Shown piece by piece: positions 32,547 to 40,528 of a stretch of DNA of 64,000 nucleotides. The notes under the pieces were generated by a model. That model made no database searches. It was not told the origin of the DNA and saw only the letters and a list, made by a program, of their open reading frames with translations. Source of the stretch: Paraburkholderia sediminicola (GTDB lineage Bacteria > Pseudomonadota > Gammaproteobacteria > Burkholderiales > Burkholderiaceae); assembly GCF_902859805.1 (NCBI RefSeq), contig NZ_CADIKC010000004.1, forward strand, positions 434,001 through 498,000. The letters are read 5' to 3'. How positions within the stretch are numbered: the first letter of the stretch is position 1; every line of letters starts with the position of its first letter. The translations under genes were made by a program, and so were the position numbers.

Positions 32547-35051
32547 ATGTCCACATCTATCCCCACCCACGCCCGTGTCGTCATCATCGGCGGCGGCATC
32601 ATTGGCTGCTCGGTCGCCTATCACCTGACCAAACTGGGCTGGACCGATGTGGTTCTGCTCGAACAGGGTCAGTTGTCGTGCGGCACGACCTGGCACGCAG
32701 CCGGCCTCGTCGGCCAACTGCGCGCGCAGGAAAGCATGACCAGACTGATCCGTTACTCGACCGCCCTTTACGCCGAACTCGAGGCCGACACCGGCCTCGC
32801 GACCGGCTGGAAGCAATGCGGTTCGCTCTCGGTGGCCCGCACGGCCGAGCGGATGACACAGCTCAAGCGCACCGCGGCCGTCGCGCGCGCCTACGGGGTG
32901 GCATGCGACGTGATCAGTCCGCAGGAAGCAGGCGATCTATGGCCGGTGATGCGCACCGACGACCTGCTCGGCGCCGTCTGGCTGCCCGGCGACGGCAAAG
33001 CGAATCCCACGGATCTGACCCAGGCCCTCGCCCGCGGCGCCCGCACGCGTGGCGCGCGCATCGTCGAGAACACCCGCGTCACGGCGATTCACACGCGCAC
33101 CGCACTCGAAGACAAGGCAAACAGCACGGCGGGCGCACGCGAAGTCAGCGGCCTCGCATGGCGCAACAAGGACGGAGAAGAAGGCACGATCGGCGTAGAC
33201 ATCGTCGTGAATTGCGCGGGCCAATGGGCCAAAGCGGTGGGCCGCCTGTGCGGCGTGACGGTGCCCTTGCACTCGGCCGAGCACTACTACATCGTCACCG
33301 AACGCATTGCCGGCGTGCATCCGGATCTGCCGGTGATGCGCGATCCGGATGGTTTCATCTACTTCAAGGAGGAAGTGGGCGGTCTCGTGATGGGCGGCTT
33401 CGAACCGAACGCGAAACCGTGGGGCATGAACGGCATTCCGGACAACTTCGAATTCCAGTTGCTTCCCGACGACTGGGACCAGTTCGAAATCCTGATGGAA
33501 AATGCGCTGCAACGCGTGCCCGCACTCGAAACGGCGCAGGTGAAACAGTTCTATAACGGCCCGGAATCGTTCACGCCAGATAACAACTTCATGCTCGGCG
33601 AAGCGCCGGAATTGCGGCGCTTTTTTGTCGGCGCGGGTTTCAATTCGATGGGGATCGCGTCAGCAGGCGGTGCGGGCATGGCGCTCGCCGAATGGATCGT
33701 CGCAGGCGAACCGACGATGGACCTGTGGCCGGTCGACATCCGCCGCTTTGCGCGTTTTAACGGCAACGACACGTGGCTGCATGATCGCGTGAAGGAAACG
33801 CTCGGCCTGCACTACGCGATGCCGTGGCCGAACCGTGAACTGGATAGCGCACGGCCGTTCCGCCGCTCGCCCCTGTATTCGCTGCTCCGCGATGATGGCG
33901 CCTGCTTCGGCAGCAAAATGGGCTGGGAGCGCGCCAACTTTTTCGCACCGACACCCGCAGAAGCACAGATCGACTACGCGTTCGGCCAGCAGAACTGGCT
34001 GCCATGGAGCGGCGCCGAACATCGTGCGTGTCGCGAAGGCGTCGCGCTATTCGACATGACGTCGTTCTCCAAATTTCTCGTCAAAGGGCGCGATGCGGAA
34101 AGCGTGCTTCAAGGCATCGTCGCCAACGATGTAGCGGTGCCATTTGGCACCACGATCTATACCGGCATGCTCAACGAGCGCGGTACCTACGAATCGGATT
34201 TCACGCTCACGCGCCTCGCCGACGATCAGTACCTGCTGGTCACCGGCACCGCGCAAACCACACGCGATTTCGACACCATCGAAAAAGCAATTCCGCGCGA
34301 CAAACACTGCACACTGGTCGACGTCACCGGCCAGTACGCCGTGCTTGCCGTAATGGGCCCACGTTCACGCGAGTTGCTGCAAAGCGTGTCGAAGGCGGAC
34401 TGGAGCAATGAGGCATTCGCCTTCGGCCAGAGCCGCGAAGTCGATCTCGGTTACGCAACGGTGCGCGCCACCCGCCTCACCTACGTCGGCGAACTCGGTT
34501 GGGAACTGTACGTGCCGGTCGAGTTCGCAGTCAGCGTGTACGAAACCTTGCAACAGGCTGGCAAGGCGTTCGATCTCGTCAATGCGGGCTACTACGCGAT
34601 CGACTCGTTACGCATCGAGAAAGGCTACCGCGCGTGGGGCCGCGAACTGACGCCGGATACGAATCCGTTCGAAGCGGGGCTGTCGTTCGCCTGCAAGCTC
34701 GATAAGGACATCCCGTTCCGCGGCCGCGATGCGTTGCTGAAATTGCGCGCCGAGCCACTGCGCCGCCGCATGGTGGTGCTCACCGCTGACGGCGCCGCCG
34801 ATCGCATGCTGTGGGGTGGCGAAGCCATTCTGCGTGACGGCAAGCCGGTCGGCTTCGTCAGTTCGGCAGCGTTCGGGCACACGCTCGGCTGCCCGGTGGC
34901 GATGGGCTATATCAACAATCCGGACGGCGTCGCCGATGCCGCATATCTGAACGGCGGTCAATACATGATCGACGTCGCCGGCGATCTGCTGCCGGCCACT
35001 GTGTATCTGAAGGCACCTTATGATCCGCGCTCGGAACGGGTGAAGGGCTAA
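32547..35051 (+). CDS. DAO-GcvT fusion dehydrogenase (dimethylglycine/sarcosine type)
   Basis: An 834-residue two-part enzyme. The N-terminal half is a DAO-type flavoprotein (RVVIIGGGIIGCSVAYHL, the GxGxxG at residues 15-20), the C-terminal half is a GcvT folate-binding domain (GAEHRACREGVALFDMTSFS, NAGYYAIDSLRIEKGYRAWG). Such enzymes remove N-methyl groups from dimethylglycine, sarcosine or related amines and pass the C1 unit to tetrahydrofolate. It is regulated probably by the divergent DeoR protein, unusual for glycine-betaine catabolism. Its stop overlaps the stop of the convergent cytochrome b561 gene. Confidence 0.93.
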   Translation: MSTSIPTHARVVIIGGGIIGCSVAYHLTKLGWTDVVLLEQGQLSCGTTWHAAGLVGQLRAQESMTRLIRYSTALYAELEADTGLATGWKQCGSLSVARTAERMTQLKRTAAVARAYGVACDVISPQEAGDLWPVMRTDDLLGAVWLPGDGKANPTDLTQALARGARTRGARIVENTRVTAIHTRTALEDKANSTAGAREVSGLAWRNKDGEEGTIGVDIVVNCAGQWAKAVGRLCGVTVPLHSAEHYYIVTERIAGVHPDLPVMRDPDGFIYFKEEVGGLVMGGFEPNAKPWGMNGIPDNFEFQLLPDDWDQFEILMENALQRVPALETAQVKQFYNGPESFTPDNNFMLGEAPELRRFFVGAGFNSMGIASAGGAGMALAEWIVAGEPTMDLWPVDIRRFARFNGNDTWLHDRVKETLGLHYAMPWPNRELDSARPFRRSPLYSLLRDDGACFGSKMGWERANFFAPTPAEAQIDYAFGQQNWLPWSGAEHRACREGVALFDMTSFSKFLVKGRDAESVLQGIVANDVAVPFGTTIYTGMLNERGTYESDFTLTRLADDQYLLVTGTAQTTRDFDTIEKAIPRDKHCTLVDVTGQYAVLAVMGPRSRELLQSVSKADWSNEAFAFGQSREVDLGYATVRATRLTYVGELGWELYVPVEFAVSVYETLQQAGKAFDLVNAGYYAIDSLRIEKGYRAWGRELTPDTNPFEAGLSFACKLDKDIPFRGRDALLKLRAEPLRRRMVVLTADGAADRMLWGGEAILRDGKPVGFVSSAAFGHTLGCPVAMGYINNPDGVADAAYLNGGQYMIDVAGDLLPATVYLKAPYDPRSERVKG

Positions 35052-35588
35052 CGCCCTCCGCGCGCCATACTCGAAAACACCCCATCGCGGCGGATCAGGC
35101 CATGAAACAGCGCCGCCGCGAGGTGCAACAGCACGGTAGAAAACAGCGCAAATGCAAGCCATGTATGCAAGGCGCGCAGTAGCGCGAACAACTCCGTGTT
35201 ATGCGGCGCGATCGGCGGTAAATGCAGGGGACCGTATAGCGTGACCGGATATCCCGCCGCGGATAGCATCGCCCAGCCGATCAGCTGGCATCGCGATCAT
35301 CAGCGCATAGAGGATGAGATGCGACAGCCTGGCGGCGATACGCTGCGGCGCTGGCATGTATGCCGGCAATGGCGGACTGCCGCGCCGGATACGCACGCCC
35401 ACGCGCAGTATCACCAACAGCAGCAGCGCTATCCCAAGCGGCTTGTGAATCGCGATCAGCGTGGTATGCGCCCGCGACACCGTCGCGACCATGCCCACGC
35501 CGATAAACAGCATCGCGATGATCAGTGGCGCCATGGTCCAGTGCAGGAGTCGCGCGAGCGGACTGAAATGGGTACGCGTCTGTGTCAT
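35048..35588 (-). pseudogene. Cytochrome b561 with single-base frameshift
   Basis: A four-helix haem b membrane protein split by one extra base. The N-terminal part (MTQTRTHFSPLARLLHW, IHKPLGIALLLLVILRVGVR, LILYALMIAMP) continues after removing one T near 35286 as LIGWAMLSAAGYPVTLYG and LRALHTWLAFALFSTVLLHL. All expected His ligands are then present (LLHW, IHKP, LHTW, LLHL). The combined length of 541 bases is 3n+1. The start overlaps the catalase stop by four bases (ATGA), so it is the second gene of that operon. Either a real inactivation or a sequencing error. Confidence 0.85.
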
Positions 35589-36676
35589 GAACGCTCTCCG
35601 TTCGACTTCATTTGATGAACCTCGGGGTGCAACGATTCTTCGCGCGTGCGGCGCTTGTACGACAGCGCGTACGCAGCCGAGCGCGCGGCGAGCAACGGAT
35701 CGTTGGAAGGCCGGATACCAGCCGGCAAAATGGTCGGATCGAAATTGACATCGCGACAGGCACCATCTTCCTGCGACGTCGTGTGATCGAGCACCAGCGT
35801 GCCGGCGTCGATATGCTGGCGATCGTCGGGCCATTGCATCGTCGCGTCGTCGATGGGGTCGCCGGGTTGCGCGACCGTCAGGATCAGATGCCAGCGCAAC
35901 GGTCCATTTTGCAGACGCTGATCGAGGTCGGCTTCGAGGAAATTCTTCTCTTCCTTTTGCGCATCGGTGATCGGTGCATACGGCGTTTCAGGCACCATCG
36001 CCCAACGTACGGCGCGCGTATTGCCCGTGCTGTCGGTGAACTGGAATGCGTTGATGCTGTAGTACGCAGCGTTCGCCAGACTCGACGACGGCGGATGCGC
36101 TTTCACCCATGTCTGAAACGGTTTGGTCTCCGGATTCGCGGCATAAAACGCTTTCAGCTTTGCGGGGTCCGGTTTGCCAGTCGCGGCATCGGGTTTCGCC
36201 GCGACCAGTTGCTGATAGAACTGCTCGGGCGTATGAACCGCGAATACGGGTGTCGAATTCATTCCTGTGCGCCACTGCTCGCCATTCTGCAACTGGAACA
36301 GCAACGCCATGCTGCGCACCGGCGAGCTCGTATCGGGCGCGGACGGATTGCCGCCGGGAACCGCGAAGCGGCCGATGACCGGCGTGCGGCCCGGCGCGAA
36401 TACGGCGGCATGTGAAAGCACCGAACCGTCGCCGCTACTGTCGAAATACCCCGCCACACATAAGCCCTTGGCATGATTGCGGCGATAGCCGGGATGAGCC
36501 TGGCCGGCCACCGCTTCGAACGTATTGATGATTCGCGGCGCAGTGAGCCGCGCGGGTGTCAGCCAGCCAGCCGTATAGGCAAAGCCGCCGGCAAGCACCG
36601 CGACGACTGCGCCAATTGCCGCGAGCCGGCATGGCACGCATGGAGGCGCAGCGTTGGGAACGGATGGTTTTGTCAC
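35585..36676 (-). CDS. Catalase-related peroxidase (SrpA-like), membrane anchored
   Basis: A 363-residue small catalase-family haem peroxidase. An N-terminal membrane anchor (RLAAIGAVVAVLAGGFAYTA) precedes the domain; the distal His region (HPGYRRNHAKG) and the proximal haem-ligand Tyr segment (DPLLAARSAAYALSYKRR) are present. SrpA-type enzymes are usually paired with a cytochrome b561, as here, and may pass electrons from the quinone pool to peroxides in the periplasm. The GTG at 36676 follows AAGGAGT by five bases. A GGAATAGA-N14-GTT element upstream suggests ECF control. Confidence 0.9.
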   Translation of the reverse strand: MTKPSVPNAAPPCVPCRLAAIGAVVAVLAGGFAYTAGWLTPARLTAPRIINTFEAVAGQAHPGYRRNHAKGLCVAGYFDSSGDGSVLSHAAVFAPGRTPVIGRFAVPGGNPSAPDTSSPVRSMALLFQLQNGEQWRTGMNSTPVFAVHTPEQFYQQLVAAKPDAATGKPDPAKLKAFYAANPETKPFQTWVKAHPPSSSLANAAYYSINAFQFTDSTGNTRAVRWAMVPETPYAPITDAQKEEKNFLEADLDQRLQNGPLRWHLILTVAQPGDPIDDATMQWPDDRQHIDAGTLVLDHTTSQEDGACRDVNFDPTILPAGIRPSNDPLLAARSAAYALSYKRRTREESLHPEVHQMKSNGERS

Positions 36677-36715
36677 GACGACTCCTTGACTCTCGGATAG
36701 ATGCACTCATCGGCA

Positions 36716-36740
36716 AACACCGAATCCGGCGATCTATTCC
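36716..36740 (-). promoter_or_regulatory. ECF-type promoter before the catalase operon
   Basis: Minus strand: GGAATAGA (36740-36733), 14-base spacer, GTTTGC (from 36718). The -10 part equals that of the ECF gene promoter at 38011. About 40 bases before the GTG start. Confidence 0.6.
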
Positions 36741-36790
36741 ATTCGACGTCCGGCGCGTCCGTTCCGCGTGCGCGCCGGCTATCGATAAGG

Positions 36791-37057
36791 TCAATTGACG
36801 CTGCCGGCCGTCGCGGCGCCGCTCGCGACATGGTTCGCGGCCGCCTTGGCGGCGAGTGCTTCCTTGTTGTGCGCGACCTGCTGGGCGAAGATGGGATTGA
36901 CTTCCGGATACGATGTATCAGTGACATAGTCGAGGCCATTCTGTTGAGCTTCGATCAATTCCTGGTACACCTGAGCACGTGTCTTGCCTTCTGCAAAAAC
37001 GCTCGACGAAGCGGCGAGAACGACGAGGGACAATGCGGCAACAGCGATCTTCTTCAT
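36791..37057 (-). CDS. DUF4148 domain secreted protein
   Basis: An 88-residue periplasmic protein: signal peptide MKKIAVAALSLVVLAASSSV ending near AEGKT, then the DUF4148 core TRAQVYQELIEAQQNGLDY and a short Ala-rich tail. This family is abundant in Burkholderia and its role is unknown. It is preceded by GGAATAAA-N15-GTT on the same strand, linking it to the ECF locus and hence probably to oxidative or envelope stress. Confidence 0.9.
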   Translation of the reverse strand: MKKIAVAALSLVVLAASSSVFAEGKTRAQVYQELIEAQQNGLDYVTDTSYPEVNPIFAQQVAHNKEALAAKAAANHVASGAATAGSVN

Positions 37058-37098
37058 GATGAACTCCAGAGAGTTTTGTGCGGGTTTGCATGAGGGAT

Positions 37099-37124
37099 AA
37101 CCAGGGGTTCGCGGCTTTTATTCC
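37099..37124 (-). promoter_or_regulatory. ECF-type promoter before the DUF4148 gene
   Basis: Minus strand: GGAATAAA (37124-37117), 15-base spacer, GTT (37101-37099). Lies 42 bases upstream of the DUF4148 ATG. Confidence 0.6.
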
Positions 37125-37160
37125 TGCCTTCGCGCTTCGTAAAAAACAAACTTCGAAGGT

Positions 37161-37186
37161 GGAATAAACTCATACCTGCGTGTGTT
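37161..37186 (+). promoter_or_regulatory. ECF-type promoter before the first anti-sigma gene
   Basis: GGAATAAA (37161-37168), 15-base spacer, GTTCGC (37184 on). About 38 bases before the ATG at 37225. The same -35 word as at 37989. Confidence 0.65.
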
Positions 37187-37224
37187 CGCCACTCGATAGC
37201 TGAAATCCGACGAATGCCGAAACC

Positions 37225-37950
37225 ATGACCTCAACCACCCCGCCCTCCGATTCGCCGCTTTCCGAAGCCGACATTCAGGCCTATGCCGATGGCACGCTGA
37301 CGCCGGAGCGCGCTGCGTTTCTGCAGGACTATCTGGGCAAGGATCCGGCGGAAGCACGCCGCGTGGCGTTCTACGGCAGGCTCAACGCGCAGATGCAGCA
37401 GGCCTTCCAGGCCACTGAAGAACCCGTTTCGACCCGCGCGGAGGGATGGCGCGGCGTACTCGAGCGGCTAAAGACCGGGAAACGCCCGGGCAAGTTGGTG
37501 AATGCTCTCGGGGCGCTCGTTCTGACGCTGGTAGCCGCGAGCGGCTGGCTCGCCGCCACCCAGGTGTCCCGGCAGGCGCTCAACAATGCGGCCGTGATGG
37601 CGTTGGCGGAAACCGACGCCGCACGGTATTCCGCGGCTTCGCCGACGCGAACCGATGCGTCCGCGCCCAACCTCGCTTCCATCGGATTGCGGCTTGTGGA
37701 TCAAAGGGTCCTATCACTCGGTCCCTTCCAACGCGCCAGCGAATTCATCTATCTGAACGGCGACAACCGCCCTGTCGTGCTGATTTCCACGCTGGCGCTG
37801 CTGGCGCCCGCCCAGCCGCAGTGGGCCGCCCTGCGCATCGGCGAAATCAGGCTGCTGACCTGGACGGCGCAGCGCCAGCGCTTCGTGGTCGCCGGGGACG
37901 CCCGCACCCACGGCCTGATGCGCGCCGCCGACGTGATGACGATGCACTAG
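37225..37950 (+). CDS. Anti-sigma-factor-like membrane protein 1
   Basis: A 241-residue protein with the anti-sigma-like N-terminus (LSEADIQAYADGTLTPERAA, residues ~12-31), one membrane helix (LVNALGALVLTLVAASGWLA, ~92-111) and a periplasmic tail. No HxxxCxxC zinc motif. Its N-terminus is the sister of that of the second anti-sigma gene (LHAYVDGTLSDERR), so the locus has two candidates for one sigma factor. A GGAATAAA promoter stands before it. Confidence 0.8.
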   Translation: MTSTTPPSDSPLSEADIQAYADGTLTPERAAFLQDYLGKDPAEARRVAFYGRLNAQMQQAFQATEEPVSTRAEGWRGVLERLKTGKRPGKLVNALGALVLTLVAASGWLAATQVSRQALNNAAVMALAETDAARYSAASPTRTDASAPNLASIGLRLVDQRVLSLGPFQRASEFIYLNGDNRPVVLISTLALLAPAQPQWAALRIGEIRLLTWTAQRQRFVVAGDARTHGLMRAADVMTMH

Positions 37951-37988
37951 GCCGTCGTCAGATTTTTTCGCAACACGACAAAAACAAC

Positions 37989-38013
37989 GGAATAAAATGC
38001 GCCCACGCGTGTT
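37989..38013 (+). promoter_or_regulatory. ECF-type promoter before the sigma gene
   Basis: GGAATAAA (37989-37996), 14-base spacer, GTTTGC (38011 on), about 80 bases before the sigma-factor ATG. Implies positive autoregulation. Confidence 0.65.
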
Positions 38014-38094
38014 TGCACCTCAAATGCGCGTGGTGGTTCAATCGACGGCCGCCCACCCGGCGCCCCACGAGAAGCCCCACGATTGGGATGAAAA

Positions 38095-38613
38095 ATGGAT
38101 GTCCGTGACGAGTTGATGGAGCATGTGCCGCGTTTGCGGCGCTATGCACGAGCGCTGATCAACAATCGCGATCTCGCCGACGATCTGGTGCAGGACACGC
38201 TCGAACGCGCGCTCGGCCGTACCGGCATGTTCCAGCCCGGCACCGACTTGCGCGCGTGGCTGTTCACGATCATGCACAACGTGTTCGCCAATCAGGCGCG
38301 CAAGGCTTCGGCGCGTGCGGTTCACGTAGCGGTCGACGACGACAGCGTCCACGAAAGCGAATTTGCCGTGCCGTCCGATCAAACCCGTTCGCTGGAAATG
38401 CGCGACCTCGACTACGCATTGCAGCGCCTGCCGATGGAGCAGCGTGAAGTCGTGCTGCTGGTCGGTCTCGAGGAAATGAGCTACGCCGACGTGGCGTTGG
38501 CGCTGAACATTCCGATCGGCACGGTGATGTCGCGCCTTTCGCGTGGGCGTGAGCGGCTTCGGGCATTGATGGCGGGCACGCAGCCCGGTGCAAAATTACA
38601 GGTGGTGCGATGA
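38095..38613 (+). CDS. ECF-family RNA polymerase sigma factor
   Basis: A 172-residue group IV sigma factor with region 2 (LRRYARALINNRDLADDLVQ then DTLERALG and RAWLFTIMHNVFANQARKA) and region 4 (LQRLPMEQREVVLLVGLEEM then SYADVALALNIPIGTVMSRL). The gene is preceded by a GGAATAAA-N14-GTT promoter and overlaps the second anti-sigma gene by four bases. With the catalase, b561 and DUF4148 genes this forms a stress locus; the likely signal is peroxide or envelope oxidation, by analogy with catalase/b561-associated ECF groups. Confidence 0.95.
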   Translation: MDVRDELMEHVPRLRRYARALINNRDLADDLVQDTLERALGRTGMFQPGTDLRAWLFTIMHNVFANQARKASARAVHVAVDDDSVHESEFAVPSDQTRSLEMRDLDYALQRLPMEQREVVLLVGLEEMSYADVALALNIPIGTVMSRLSRGRERLRALMAGTQPGAKLQVVR

Positions 38614-39437
38614 GCGAGCAACACACGCCGATCGGCGAAGAAGACCTGCACGCGTACGTCGACGGCACGCTGTCCGACGAACGACGCGTGGAAGTGGAGC
38701 GCGCGCTCGAACAGAACCCCGAGTTGGCCGCACGCGTCAGCGATTATTTCTCGCTGAACAGCATGTTTCATGAACGCTATGACCGCGTGCTGAGCGAGCC
38801 CGTACCCAGGCGTCTGCAAACGCCTCTGGCCACTGGGCGCCGCTGGCGCATAGCCGCCAACTGGCCGCAGTTCGCCGGGATGGCGGCAGCGCTGGTGTTG
38901 GGCGTGGGCATCGGCGTCGGCACGCATATGGGGCAGGATGTCGTGGCGCCAGTCGCCGGTCACTCGGACACGCGCCCGGTCAGTGCGGACAGTTCGGAAA
39001 TGTTTGCGCGGCAGGCCGCGGTGGCGCACGTGGTCTATATGCCCGCCGTCGACCGTCCAGCCGAAATGACTGCGGATCACGAACAGGATTTCGTGCAGTG
39101 GCTGTCCAACCGGCTCGGCACCAACGTACATCCGCCAATGCTCTCGAAGAGCGGTTTCAACCTCTCCGGCGGCCGCCTGCTGCCGGGCGCCGATGGACCG
39201 ACCGCGCAGTTCATGTATCGCGGGCCGAATGGCGAACGCGTGACGCTGTGCATTTCGCACCGTCAGGTGAATTCGAATACCACGGCGTTCAAGCTGTATC
39301 AGGACGGGCCGGTGAACGTGTTCTACTGGGTCGACGGCGACTTTGGCTATGCGGTGTCAGGCGGGATCGATCGCAAGGTGCTGTTGCAACTGTCGCATGA
39401 CGTGTACTCGCAATTGACGGGCGCCGCGCCGGGTTGA
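38610..39437 (+). CDS. Anti-sigma factor 2 (transmembrane, co-transcribed)
   Basis: A 275-residue anti-sigma protein: cytoplasmic N-terminus with LHAYVDGTLSDERRVEVERA, one membrane helix (FAGMAAALVLGVGIGVGTHM, ~89-108) and a ~165-residue periplasmic domain (GFNLSGGRLLPGADGPTAQF, VNVFYWVDGDFGYAVSGGID). No zinc-binding motif. It overlaps the sigma gene by four bases and is its cognate partner by position; the periplasmic domain is the likely sensor. Confidence 0.9.
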   Translation: MSEQHTPIGEEDLHAYVDGTLSDERRVEVERALEQNPELAARVSDYFSLNSMFHERYDRVLSEPVPRRLQTPLATGRRWRIAANWPQFAGMAAALVLGVGIGVGTHMGQDVVAPVAGHSDTRPVSADSSEMFARQAAVAHVVYMPAVDRPAEMTADHEQDFVQWLSNRLGTNVHPPMLSKSGFNLSGGRLLPGADGPTAQFMYRGPNGERVTLCISHRQVNSNTTAFKLYQDGPVNVFYWVDGDFGYAVSGGIDRKVLLQLSHDVYSQLTGAAPG

Positions 39438-39465
39438 GAGGTCGCGCCACACTGCGATAGCGGGT

Positions 39466-40524
39466 TCAGTTTGCCGAACCGCTGCCGCGATCGAGCGACG
39501 CCGCGCGCATCGCGTCGCTCGGATTGGTGAAGAACTGCTGGCGCAACTGCGCAATCTGCGCGTCGCGTTGCTGAGGCGGCAAACCCTGTTTGTCGATCTG
39601 CGCGCGCTGGCTTGAATAGTCTGCGTAGCGGGCTTGCCAGGCGTCGTCAGCCTGCTGCATCTGCACGACGCGTTGCGCCGCTTCAGGCCCAAGTGTCTGC
39701 GTGATCTGCGCACGCAACGTATCGAGCGAACCGCCCTGCTTCTGCGCCTGACTGATCGCGTCGAGTGCGGCCTGCTGCTGGCGTGCCCGTTCGTGGGCTG
39801 CGCGTGTTTCCGGCGGCAGTGCCGCGTCTAGTGCGGCAAGACGCGCCGCTTTTTGAGCGGCGCTCAACGAGCCATCTGACGCGATGCGCAGGCGCGCCAG
39901 ATCCGTATGTTGCTGCTGCGATTCAGCGCCGAAGAACGGCTCGTTCCATTCACCCATCAAACGGGCGCCTAAGCCGTCGCGCTGGTCAAGCGAGAGTTGC
40001 AGCGCGTCGAGGTCCAGCTTTGCGCCGCTTTGGCTTTGGATTGGCGAGGTTTGTGGCAACTGGTCGAGCGCCGTGCGATAAGCGCTATAACGCTGCCAGA
40101 CAGTCACCGTTTCGTCGGCGGCCGGCGTGCTGTCGAGTTGCGCAGCGATCTGGCGACGCACCAGCGCATCGAGCGTCGCGGGAGAGATTTCGTTTTGCGT
40201 CGTCAGGAAGTAATCGAAGAAATCGCGGACCGCACGCGTGCGCGCGAGGTGGCCGCGACCATCGGTTGGCAGAAGCGGTGGTGACGAACCGTCGAGCGAA
40301 GCAGGCAATGCCCCGGCCATCGACGCGCCGGCCACCATGTCCTTGCCCGAAGCAAGCGCGAGTTGCGCGGAACTCGCTGCCTTTACCGCACGCAGCGCTG
40401 ACGCATCATGCGAGGGCGGTGGACGGTTCAGCCACAATGCCGCGCCCGCTGACACCGCACCCACCGCCACGAAAACCAGCCACTGACTCCGCGCACTGCC
40501 CCGCTGCCGATCCAATCGCCGCAT
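39466..40524 (-). CDS. lifO: Lipase-specific foldase (Lif)
   Basis: A 352-residue membrane-anchored steric chaperone. The N-terminal anchor (SQWLVFVAVGAVSAGAALWL) and the mini-domain 1 motif RDFFDYFLTTQNE (the RxxFDY(F/C)LSAxGE signature) are clear, followed by a long helical, Gln-rich extended domain. It folds the cognate lipase in the periplasm before type II secretion. It lies four bases after the lipase stop. Confidence 0.93.
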   Translation of the reverse strand: MRRLDRQRGSARSQWLVFVAVGAVSAGAALWLNRPPPSHDASALRAVKAASSAQLALASGKDMVAGASMAGALPASLDGSSPPLLPTDGRGHLARTRAVRDFFDYFLTTQNEISPATLDALVRRQIAAQLDSTPAADETVTVWQRYSAYRTALDQLPQTSPIQSQSGAKLDLDALQLSLDQRDGLGARLMGEWNEPFFGAESQQQHTDLARLRIASDGSLSAAQKAARLAALDAALPPETRAAHERARQQQAALDAISQAQKQGGSLDTLRAQITQTLGPEAAQRVVQMQQADDAWQARYADYSSQRAQIDKQGLPPQQRDAQIAQLRQQFFTNPSDAMRAASLDRGSGSAN

Positions 40525-40528
40525 TCGT

